Source of the DNA: Bin87 sp965203195
GTDB lineage: Bacteria; Chloroflexota; Dehalococcoidia; Lucifugimonadales; UBA3495
NCBI GenBank assembly: GCA_965203195.1
Contig: OZ241860.1
Location: forward strand, 1,488,001 to 1,552,000
Length of the DNA: 64,000 nucleotides
Direction: 5' to 3'
Shown here: in pieces, positions 40,960-48,155 of the stretch
How the letters are laid out: every line of letters begins with the position of its first letter
Position numbering within the stretch: the stretch's first letter is position 1
The notes under the pieces: model-generated
Databases searched by the model: none
What the model was told of the DNA's origin: nothing
The model's input: only the letters and a program-made list of their open reading frames with translations
Position numbers and translations under genes: made by a program

Positions 40960-42252
40960 TTACGGCGCGGGCGCGGATGCGGGTATGGCGGCGAACCCGG
41001 TGTAGGGTTGCAGCGTTTCGGGTATCGCCACCGAGCCGTCGGCCTGCTGGTTGTTTTCCAGCAGGGCGATGATGACGCGGGGCAGAGCCAGGCCGGAACC
41101 GTTCAGCGTGTGCACATAGCGGGGCCGTTCCCCAACGCCGGGACGGTAGCGGATATTGGCGCGGCGCGCCTGAAAGTCGGTGCAGTTGGAGCAGGACGAC
41201 ACTTCCAGCCATTCCCGGGAACCGGCGGCCCAGACTTCTACGTCGTAGGATTTGGCCGACGGAAAGGATATGTCGCCGGCGCAGAGTTGCAGGACGCGGT
41301 AGGGCAGGTTGAGGCGCTGGCAGACGGTTTCGGCGTTGCCGAGGAGCGACTCCAGTTCGTCAAAAGAGGTTTCCGGGGCGACGAACTTGTACATTTCAAC
41401 CTTGTTGAACTGGTGGACGCGTTTGATGCCGCGGGTGTCGCGCCCGGCGGCGGCCTTTTCGCGCCGGAAGCAGGGGGTCTGCGCCACATAGTAGAGGGGC
41501 AGGTCGGCGGCGGCGAGGATTTCATCGCGGTGCAGGTTGGTGACGGGAACCTCGGCCGTGGGGATAAGCCACAGGTCGTCCTCGTCGTCGTGGTAGAGGT
41601 TGTCGGCGAAGCGGGGCAGGTTGCCGGAGCCTTCCATAATCTCCCGGCGCACCAAGACAGGCAGGGCCAGTTCGGTGTAGCCGTGTTCCTGTCCGTGCAG
41701 ATCCAGCATCCAGGCGATGATGGCCCGTTCCAGGCGGGCGCCGTAGCCGTGGAGGGTGTAGAAACGGCTGCCGGCCAGTTTGACGCCGCGCTGGAAGTCA
41801 ATGATGCCCAGCCTTTCGGCCAGGTCCCAGTGGGGCTGCGGCTCAAAGTCGTAAGAGGGCAAGTCGCCCCAATGGCGCAGGACGATGTTGGCGGTTTCGC
41901 CGGCGCCGTCGGGGACGCTGGCGTGGGGCAGGTTGGGGAGTTCCAGCATTGCGGCGTTGATTTGGGCGTCCAGGGCGCGGACGGTGTCCTCCAGGGCGCT
42001 GATTTGCCGGCCGACGGCGCGCATTTCGGCGACGACGTCATCCGGGGGGGGCTGTCCCTGGGAACGGGCCTGCCCGATGGCGCGGGACACCTGGTTGCGC
42101 CGGGCGCGCAGTTCGTCGCCTTGGGTGATGGCGGCGCGGCGCTGGGCATCCAGGAGCAGGATTTGGTCGAGGCAGTCGTCGTCCTCGGCGCGGCGGACGA
42201 GGGCGGCGCGGATGGCGTCGGCTTCGTTGCGGATTAGTTCGATGGAAAGCAT
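40960..42252 (-). CDS. serS: Seryl-tRNA synthetase
   Basis: From ATG 42252 the product is 430 residues. The N-terminal coiled coil for tRNA(Ser) binding spans about 1-105 (MLSIELIRNEADAIRAAL onwards). The class II core has SGNLPRFADNLYH, LIPTAEVPVTNLHRDEIL, CFRREKAAAGRDTRGIKRVHQFNKVEMY (motif 2) and LNGSGLALPRVIIALLENNQ (motif 3). It charges tRNA(Ser). It starts only five bases after the end of the gene at 42258, so the two are co-transcribed. Confidence 0.96.
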   Translation of the reverse strand: MLSIELIRNEADAIRAALVRRAEDDDCLDQILLLDAQRRAAITQGDELRARRNQVSRAIGQARSQGQPPPDDVVAEMRAVGRQISALEDTVRALDAQINAAMLELPNLPHASVPDGAGETANIVLRHWGDLPSYDFEPQPHWDLAERLGIIDFQRGVKLAGSRFYTLHGYGARLERAIIAWMLDLHGQEHGYTELALPVLVRREIMEGSGNLPRFADNLYHDDEDDLWLIPTAEVPVTNLHRDEILAAADLPLYYVAQTPCFRREKAAAGRDTRGIKRVHQFNKVEMYKFVAPETSFDELESLLGNAETVCQRLNLPYRVLQLCAGDISFPSAKSYDVEVWAAGSREWLEVSSCSNCTDFQARRANIRYRPGVGERPRYVHTLNGSGLALPRVIIALLENNQQADGSVAIPETLQPYTGFAAIPASAPAP

Positions 42253-42257
42253 AGGCG

Positions 42258-42935
42258 TCAGTTTCCCCTGCGGTTTGAGGCGATGACCGCGTGCTTCGGG
42301 TTGTCGGGAGTCAGCGGATATTGGGATTCGATGCTGACCAATTCCTGCAACAACCGCAGCAACTTGCGGCGGGTTGCCGGGCTGACCGTAATCAGATCTT
42401 CGATCAACTGCGCGACCCGTTCCTCCGCTTTCATCCTGATTATCCGTTCCTCGATGTACAGGCGGCCGAAGGCAAAGGGGTCTGGGTTGCGGTATCTCTT
42501 TTCGTTGATGCTGCCCCACGGTATGCCGTGGGGGAAATCGGGCGGGTACAGGGCTACGAGGTCGGCTTCGCTGCGGATGGGCACTTCAACGACTTCAATG
42601 TCCAGGTTTTCGTACCGGCTCCGCTTGTCGTCGGTCAACGGCGAAGTCACGGTAACTTCGATGACGCGCACCGGGTTCAATTGGGCGTCGTAGATCACCA
42701 GGTCGGGAACCTGGCCGGCGATGGTCTGGCTGGTCCGGCCCGGCTGTACATAGCGCATACCGTCCCGGAGGTCGCCGGACAATTCCCCGTTCATCATCCG
42801 TACCGTAACGGGGTCGTCGCCGTGCAACCGCTCCCAAATCAACCCGATAGCGTATTCGTGCAACAGCGAAACCGGAAATGCCGGGCTGCCCACATTGCGG
42901 TTCCACTCGTCATTTTTGAGCATTTGCTTGCCCAT
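42258..42935 (-). CDS. Possible PD-(D/E)XK nuclease-like protein
   Basis: The 225-residue product contains QVPDLVIYDAQLNPVRVIEVTVTSPLTDDKRSRYENLD in shorter runs. The pattern PD-x-V-I-Y-D, then VIEVT resembles the D...(D/E)xK core strands of restriction-like nucleases, with T in place of the canonical Lys. KRSRYENLDIEVVEVPI adds the typical helix and strand. C-terminal residues are helical (RVAQLIEDLITVSPATRRKLLRLL). Family not recognised; nuclease activity is a guess. It lies five bases upstream of serS on the same strand. Confidence 0.5.
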   Translation of the reverse strand: MGKQMLKNDEWNRNVGSPAFPVSLLHEYAIGLIWERLHGDDPVTVRMMNGELSGDLRDGMRYVQPGRTSQTIAGQVPDLVIYDAQLNPVRVIEVTVTSPLTDDKRSRYENLDIEVVEVPIRSEADLVALYPPDFPHGIPWGSINEKRYRNPDPFAFGRLYIEERIIRMKAEERVAQLIEDLITVSPATRRKLLRLLQELVSIESQYPLTPDNPKHAVIASNRRGN

Positions 42936-43045
42936 CGGCGTCTCCTTGCCGGGCGGGCCGCCAAAGGGCCGCCCGCTATGATTCAGCAGCAGATTGGCAC
43001 GGTAAATCGGATTGCCCCGGCAAGGAACTTGAACCGCTATCCGGG

Positions 43046-43792
43046 CTATGCCAGGTCAAAAATGAGCTGGCGGACGGGGAAGGCGAAACCCGGCAGCACA
43101 TCCTCGCCATCCAGCGTCTCCGGGTTGCGCAGCAGTTCCGGTTCCGATACGCCGGCGCGGTAGATGCGGACAGTGCGTTCCAGCGGGTCAATGAGCCAGC
43201 CCAGCTTGGCACCGTTGTCCATATACTCCTGCATTTTGTTGAGGAGACGCGCCAGGTAGCGGTCGGATGCGGAACGGATTTCAACGACAAAGTCGGGGCA
43301 ATAGGGCCGCCCGCGCGGGTCGCCGGGCTGCCGATAGCGCACATTTTCCCACCGAGACCACGCCGAGTCGGGGGCGCGCAACGCTCCGTTGGGCAGGCGA
43401 TAAGCGGCCGTGGGGCCGGTGGGGTCGCCGGGGTTGCCCTGATCCTCGTCCCACATATAGACTTTGCTGGACATTCTGTTTTCCCATCGGTCGGACGGGG
43501 CATCGGTGGGCGGCATCAGTTCAATTACTCCGTCGGCGGCAAGTTCCATCTGCCACAGGGCGTCATCGTTGGCGTCGCAGAGTTCCCAGAACCAGGCGGC
43601 GCAGGCTTCGGGGCCGGCGGCGGTGACGGCATCGGGCAGCCGGAGCTGGACGGGGAACGGGTTGGCGATACCGGCGTCGGGCCGGGCGTCGTCGGGGTCG
43701 GCTGGCGCCGGCGTTGGGGGGCGGGCCGTTGGCGTTGGCGCCGGGGCCGGGGTTTCCGGCGGGGCCGGCGGGCGGGTGGCGGCGGTCGTCAT
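43046..43792 (-). CDS. Uma2 family (DUF820) protein, tandem copy 3 of 3
   Basis: From ATG 43792 (after AGGTGACTACT) the product is 248 residues. A Pro/Ala/Thr-rich leader of about 50 residues precedes the core ELAADGVIELMPPTDAPSDRWENRM, then LPNGALRAPDSAWSRW and YCPDFVVEIRSASDRYLARLLNKMQEYMDNGAKLGWLID. D in APDSAW and E in FVVEIRS mark the PD-(D/E)XK-like site. The last 60 residues are nearly identical to both upstream copies. A GTG start at 43801 is possible. Confidence 0.85.
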   Translation of the reverse strand: MTTAATRPPAPPETPAPAPTPTARPPTPAPADPDDARPDAGIANPFPVQLRLPDAVTAAGPEACAAWFWELCDANDDALWQMELAADGVIELMPPTDAPSDRWENRMSSKVYMWDEDQGNPGDPTGPTAAYRLPNGALRAPDSAWSRWENVRYRQPGDPRGRPYCPDFVVEIRSASDRYLARLLNKMQEYMDNGAKLGWLIDPLERTVRIYRAGVSEPELLRNPETLDGEDVLPGFAFPVRQLIFDLA

Positions 43793-43825
43793 AGTAGTCA
43801 CCTTTTGTGATGACAGGCCGGCGGC

Positions 43826-44599
43826 TTACGCCAGGTCAAAGATGAGCCGGCGGACGGGGAAGGCGAAGCCGGGCAGCACATCCTCGCCATCCAGCGTCTC
43901 CGGGTTGCGCAGCAGTTCCGGTTCCGATACGCCGGCGCGGTAGATGCGGACAGTGCGTTCCAGCGGGTCAATGAGCCAGCCCAGTTGGGCGCCGTTGTCC
44001 ATATACTCCGTCATTTTAGCCCCTAGTTCGGCCAAATCGGACGGGCGGAATTGGGACGGAGAACGGATTTCCACGACGAAGTCGGGGCAATAAGGGCGTG
44101 GTTGGCCCGGAATGTGCGCGCCCGGCGGCACATTGCCCGCCGCCGTCCAGGCCGCATCGGGGTAGCGGACGGCACCGTTGGGCAGGATGTAGGCGGCGCT
44201 GGACAGCGTGAGGTAGCCAGGGCGTCCGTTGACCAGATTCCAGTAGTGCAGCGCGGCGTAAGTTTCGCCTTCCTGCGCGTCGGCAGGGTAGTAGGGCGGC
44301 ATCGTCAGCTCCAGTTCACCCTTGGGGTTGAGTTCAATCCGGCCCGGGAAGTCGTGGTTCGCCAGCGTCAGATCAACGCACAATGCGATGCAGGCGTCCG
44401 AGCCGGCGGCAATGACGGCGTTGGGCAACCGGAGCTTGACCGGGACGGGGAACGGGTTGGCGATGCCGGCGTCGGGCCGGGCCTCGTCGGGGCCGGCTGG
44501 CGCCGGCGTTGGGGGGCGGGCCGTTGGCGTCAGTGCCGGGGTTGGCGCCGTTGCCGGGGTTTCCGTTGGGGCCGGCGGGCGGGTTGTGGCGGTCGTCAT
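43826..44599 (-). CDS. Uma2 family (DUF820) protein, tandem copy 2 of 3
   Basis: From ATG 44599 the product is 257 residues. It has the same Pro/Thr-rich start as copy 3, then ELNPKGELELTMPPYYPADAQEGETY, LPNGAVRYPDAAWTAAG and YCPDFVVEIRSPSQFRPSDLAELGAKMTEYMDNGAQLGWLIDP. The YPDAAW and VVEIRSPS motifs hold the nuclease-like residues. From YMDNGAQLGWLIDPL to the stop it is almost identical to copies 1 and 3, while the centre differs. Confidence 0.85.
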   Translation of the reverse strand: MTTATTRPPAPTETPATAPTPALTPTARPPTPAPAGPDEARPDAGIANPFPVPVKLRLPNAVIAAGSDACIALCVDLTLANHDFPGRIELNPKGELELTMPPYYPADAQEGETYAALHYWNLVNGRPGYLTLSSAAYILPNGAVRYPDAAWTAAGNVPPGAHIPGQPRPYCPDFVVEIRSPSQFRPSDLAELGAKMTEYMDNGAQLGWLIDPLERTVRIYRAGVSEPELLRNPETLDGEDVLPGFAFPVRRLIFDLA

Positions 44600-44632
44600 A
44601 GCAGGCACCTTTTGTGATGACGGGCCGGCTGG

Positions 44633-45361
44633 TTACGCCAGGTCAAAGATGAGGTGGCGGACGGGGAAGGCGAAGCCGGGCAATACATCCGCGCCGTCCA
44701 GCGTCTCCGGGTTGCGCAGCAGTTCCGGTTCCGATACGCCGGCGCGGTAGATGCGGACGGTGCGTTCCAGCGGGTCAATGAGCCAGCCCAGTTGGGCGCC
44801 GTTGTCCATATATTCCGTCATTTTATTAAGCAACCCCGGCAAAGCTTGCGCCGCGAAGGCTATCTCTATGACAAAGTCGGGGCAGAAAGGCCAAGTTCGG
44901 GGTGGAACGGCGCTGGGCGGCGTGATGTTTTCGGCAAGGGTCCATGCCGCATCCGGCCCGCGAATGGCGCCATTGGGCAGCAGATACGCCGCCGAGGGGC
45001 CGGTAGTCATACCGGGACTGCCCCGGGAGATGTTCCAGGTTTCCAAGGCAAAGCCGGCGCGAAACTCGCGGCGTTCCGAATACGCATAAGATGGCATCAG
45101 TTCAAGCGCTCCGTCGGCGGTGAGTTCCATAGCCCAGAAGCTATCTTGGTTAGCCGAACAAACCGCCCAGAACCATTCCTCGCAGGCGTCGGAGCCGGCG
45201 GCGACCACAGCGTCAGGCAGCCTGATGGCGATGGGAGGGAAATCCGGCGCGGGTCCATCAGCGGGGGCATCCGGGGCGGTGGCATCAGGGGGAACAACCG
45301 GCGCCGGCGCGGAAACATCGGGCGCGCCGGCTGGAGCCGGGCGGGTTGCTGTGGTGACCAT
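44633..45361 (-). CDS. Uma2 family (DUF820) protein, tandem copy 1 of 3
   Basis: From ATG 45361 the product is 242 residues. Core blocks are ELTADGALELMPSYAYSERREF, LPNGAIRGPDAAWTLAEN and FCPDFVIEIAFAAQALPGLLNKMTEYM. In place of the EIRSPS seen in copy 2 it has EIAFAA, so the catalytic surroundings have drifted although D in GPDAAW and E in VIEIA remain. It begins 16 bases downstream of lysS and ends 33 bases before copy 2, suggesting one long transcript. Confidence 0.83.
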   Translation of the reverse strand: MVTTATRPAPAGAPDVSAPAPVVPPDATAPDAPADGPAPDFPPIAIRLPDAVVAAGSDACEEWFWAVCSANQDSFWAMELTADGALELMPSYAYSERREFRAGFALETWNISRGSPGMTTGPSAAYLLPNGAIRGPDAAWTLAENITPPSAVPPRTWPFCPDFVIEIAFAAQALPGLLNKMTEYMDNGAQLGWLIDPLERTVRIYRAGVSEPELLRNPETLDGADVLPGFAFPVRHLIFDLA

Positions 45362-45377
45362 TGTGCTGCCTCGCCGG

Positions 45378-46961
45378 TTATGCGGGGGCCGGAATGCCGG
45401 GGTTGTCGTCGGGGCGGGAACGCATTTGGGGGAACAGGAGGACGTCGCGGATGGTGGCCTGGCCGGCAAGAAGCATTACGAGGCGGTCGATGCCGATGCC
45501 CAGCCCGCCGGTGGGCGGCATCCCGTATTCCAGGGCGGTGAGGAAATCGGCGTCGGCGCGGTCGGCTTCCTCGTTGCCGTAGGCGTCGCGCTGCCGTTCC
45601 TGGTCGGCGAAGCGGGCGCGCTGCACCGCCGGGTCGTTCAGTTCGGTATAAGAGTTGGCGATTTCCATGCCAGCGGCGAAAGCCTCAAAGCGTTCCACAT
45701 AGCCGGGCCGGTCAGGGTGCGCCTTGGCCAGAGGCGACATATCCTCCGGGTAGTCCAGCAGGAAGGAGGGCTGGATCAGATGGGGTTCAATATAGGCGGA
45801 GAGCATCTTGTCAATCAGACGGCCGCGGGCCTCGCGGGGGGCGGGTTCCAGGCCCAGTTCCAGCGCTTTCTGCCGCAAGGATTCGGCGTCGGGGTAGTCG
45901 TTGATGTCCACGCCGCAGTGCCGCCGCAGTTCCTGGCGCAAAGAAAGACGCGGCCAGGGCGGGGTAAAGTCAATGACGGCGTCGCCCACGGCGACCGTCA
46001 TCCCTCCGCAGACCTCCTGCGCCAGAGTGGACACCAGTGATTCCACCATCTCCATTACGGAGTGGTAGTCGGCATAAGCCTCGTAGGATTCCAGCAGGGT
46101 GAATTCGGGGTTGTGGTTCTGGTCGATGCCCTCGTTGCGGAATACGCGGCCGATTTCGTACACCTTGTCTAGGCCGCCTACGATGAGGCGCTTGAGGTAG
46201 AGTTCGGTGGCGATACGCAGGTAGAGCCGCTCGTCCAGGGCGTTGTGGTGGGTGACGAAAGGGCGGGCGTGGGCGCCGGCGGCGACCGGCACCAGGATGG
46301 GGGTGTCGACTTCGATGAAGCCGCGGGCGTCAAAGAAACGGCGGATGCCGCTGATGATGCGGCTGCGCCGGACGAAAGTGTCGGCGACTTCGGGGTTGGC
46401 GATGAGGTCAAGGTAGCGCTGGCGGTAGCGGATTTCCACATCGCGCAGGCCGTGCCACTTTTCGGGCAAAGGGCGCATTCCTTTGGCGAGGATGGTCAGG
46501 GAAGCGGCTTCAATGGTGGGCTGGCCGGTGCGGGTACGCATCATCGCGCCGGAGACGCCGAGGAAGTCGCCGAGGTCAAGGTCGGGCAGCAGGGCGTAGT
46601 CGTCGCCGAGGACATTGCGGCGGAGCATAGCCTGGATGACGCCGGAACCGTCGCGCAGGTCCAGGAAGGCGGCGCGGCCCATTACGCGCATTGAGACGAT
46701 GCGCCCGGCGACGCTGATTGCAGGGGACGGCGGGCCGGCGGCGGTTTCGGCATTGGCTTCAGCCCCGGTTTCGCTGCGCTCGAACCGGGCGATGGCGGCG
46801 GCGGCGGTGTGGGTGCGGGCGAAACGGGGCGGGTAGGGATCCAGGCCGCGTTCCCGGAGGCGCGCCAGCTTGGCCCGGCGGCTGTCCAGGTTGGCCTGAA
46901 GGCTGCCGGGGTTGTCGGGCCGGTCGTCGGGGGGCGATGTAGCCAGTGGCGTTGCGGACAT
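45378..46961 (-). CDS. lysS: Lysyl-tRNA synthetase, class II
   Basis: From ATG 46961 the product is 527 residues. The OB-fold anticodon-binding domain includes ISVAGRIVSMRVMGRAAFLDLRDGSGVIQ. The class II core has RYRQRYLDLIANPEV, RSRIISGIRRFFDARGFIEVDTPIL (motif 1), FRNEGIDQNHNPEFTLLESYEAYADY (motif 2) and GLGIGIDRLVMLLAG (motif 3). It charges tRNA(Lys). The -10 box lies so close to the ATG that the mRNA is probably leaderless. Confidence 0.96.
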   Translation of the reverse strand: MSATPLATSPPDDRPDNPGSLQANLDSRRAKLARLRERGLDPYPPRFARTHTAAAAIARFERSETGAEANAETAAGPPSPAISVAGRIVSMRVMGRAAFLDLRDGSGVIQAMLRRNVLGDDYALLPDLDLGDFLGVSGAMMRTRTGQPTIEAASLTILAKGMRPLPEKWHGLRDVEIRYRQRYLDLIANPEVADTFVRRSRIISGIRRFFDARGFIEVDTPILVPVAAGAHARPFVTHHNALDERLYLRIATELYLKRLIVGGLDKVYEIGRVFRNEGIDQNHNPEFTLLESYEAYADYHSVMEMVESLVSTLAQEVCGGMTVAVGDAVIDFTPPWPRLSLRQELRRHCGVDINDYPDAESLRQKALELGLEPAPREARGRLIDKMLSAYIEPHLIQPSFLLDYPEDMSPLAKAHPDRPGYVERFEAFAAGMEIANSYTELNDPAVQRARFADQERQRDAYGNEEADRADADFLTALEYGMPPTGGLGIGIDRLVMLLAGQATIRDVLLFPQMRSRPDDNPGIPAPA

Positions 46962-46967
46962 AGCGGG

Positions 46968-46996
46968 ATTATAAACCTGTGGCGGGCGGATTGAGA
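46968..46996 (-). promoter_or_regulatory. lysS promoter giving a probable leaderless mRNA
   Basis: On the minus strand a perfect TATAAT (46973-46968) stands six bases before the ATG at 46961, so transcription would start at or next to the A of ATG. A weak -35 (TCTCAA) is 17 bases further upstream. No ribosome site is present. Confidence 0.6.
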
Positions 46997-47238
46997 ACGC
47001 GAGGCGGGAATGCGGCCGGTTCTTTCGGCCGGGCGGCGCGATGTGATACGGATGGCATCCTGAACGGCGCCGGAACGCGGGACGCGCGGCAACAAGGGGA
47101 GCTTGCCGGCGGCGGCGAAAACCGGAGCACCGGGGCGGAGTTCCGAAAACCGAAAGAGGACGAAAAGGCGGGCCGCGTTTCCGGTTCCGGGTGCCCGGTT
47201 TGGCGGCGTTGCGCCGGCGGCGGAGCGGCGATGTTGCC

Positions 47239-47420
47239 GGCCAAATCGCCGGCAAAGAGTCGGCTGCCCGCAGCGGGTATCCGCGGCCGGCAAGGCCGCT
47301 GGCCCCGGCCGGCGCGCCGCGGGGGCGCGGGCCAAATCGCCGGCAAGGAGTCGGCTGCCCGCAGCGGGTATCCACGGCCGGCAAGGCCGCTGGCCCCGGC
47401 CGGGGCGCCGCGGGGGCGCG
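47239..47420. repeat. 91-bp tandem repeat, two copies
   Basis: The units 47239-47329 and 47330-47420 start GGCCAAATCGCCGGCAA and differ at only three positions. A further GGCCGGGGCGCCGGGCGG begins a partial third. G+C is very high. It lies in the 522-base stretch (46962-47483) without any gene, between lysS and the cupin. Open frames through it are Arg/Ala/Pro shadows. Confidence 0.8.
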
Positions 47421-47483
47421 GGCCGGGGCGCCGGGCGGCAGAGGATGCGCCCGCCCGGCGCGGATGGCCGGCTGGCGGCGCGC

Positions 47484-47852
47484 TTATTCCTCGACCGGCG
47501 GCAGCCAGGGCGACCACAGGGTGAGGGGAATGGTTACCGACACCCGGGGCTGGTCGCCTACCACCGCTGTGGTGTGACCCTGCCCGGTGAGGTCGTCGGC
47601 CAGCAGCACATCGCCCGGCCCGAAGCGTCGTTTGACGCCGCTGCCGACGCCGATCTCCATTTCGCCGGACAGGGTGATGACATACTGGCGGCGGGGCGCG
47701 TTGTGCCAGTCGGAGAAGTATCCGGGTTGGGCGCGGCGGAAGTTGACGCCGGGCGTTACCTGCATCCCGCTGTGGAGCACGCGGTCGGCGGGCAGGTCAA
47801 GATCTTCAAAATGCGTCTGGCCGTCGTCGCCAGTGTAGATGCGGACGAACAT
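47484..47852 (-). CDS. Cupin-like protein
   Basis: From ATG 47852 the product is 122 residues. DWHNAPRRQYVITLSGEMEIGVGSG then FGPGDVLLADDLTGQGHTT form the two cupin motifs, with H in DWHN and H in QGHTT as possible metal ligands; the second His of motif 1 is replaced (WHNAPRRQ). It differs from the two small paralogous cupins. Transcribed away from the tRNA gene. Function unknown. Confidence 0.8.
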   Translation of the reverse strand: MFVRIYTGDDGQTHFEDLDLPADRVLHSGMQVTPGVNFRRAQPGYFSDWHNAPRRQYVITLSGEMEIGVGSGVKRRFGPGDVLLADDLTGQGHTTAVVGDQPRVSVTIPLTLWSPWLPPVEE

Positions 47853-47938
47853 AAGCGGTGGCGCCTCCTGATGGGGACAAGTAGGATTTTGCGGGGGATA
47901 TTTTAGCGCATTGCGCCGCAGATTGGGGCGCCGGGTGG

Positions 47939-47967
47939 TTGGAAAATCGCGCGCTGCCGGGTACAAT
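47939..47967 (+). promoter_or_regulatory. Promoter of tRNA-Thr
   Basis: TTGGAA (47939-47944) and TACAAT (47962-47967) with a 17-base spacer, 14 bases upstream of the mature tRNA start. Confidence 0.7.
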
Positions 47968-47981
47968 GGTACTTGCGTTAT

Positions 47982-48057
47982 GCCGATGTAGCTCAGCCGG
48001 AAGAGCAGCGGTTTCGTAAACCGCAGGTCAAGGGTTCGAGTCCCTTCATCGGCTCCA
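47982..48057 (+). tRNA. tRNA-Thr (anticodon CGT), CCA encoded
   Basis: The cloverleaf folds fully: acceptor GCCGATG with CATCGGC, D-arm GCTC/GAGC, anticodon arm GCGGT/ACCGC with loop TTCGTAA, and T-arm AAGGG/CCCTT with loop TTCGAGT. The anticodon CGT at 48015-48017 reads ACG (Thr). The discriminator is T at 48054 and CCA is encoded at 48055-48057. Confidence 0.97.
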
Positions 48058-48066
48058 TTGCCAAAA

Positions 48067-48099
48067 AGCGGCCGGCTGCGGGTCAAGCAGCCGGCCGCT
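48067..48099. terminator. Terminator hairpin between tRNA-Thr and the adaptor gene
   Basis: AGCGGCCGGCTG pairs with CAGCCGGCCGCT around a 9-base loop. Upstream AAAAA and downstream CTCTTGCTT mean it could end transcription in both directions. Confidence 0.8.
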
Positions 48100-48155
48100 C
48101 TTGCTTGGCGCGGCGCGCGCCGGCGGCAAAGGACGCCGGCGCTGGAGAGCGCCGG

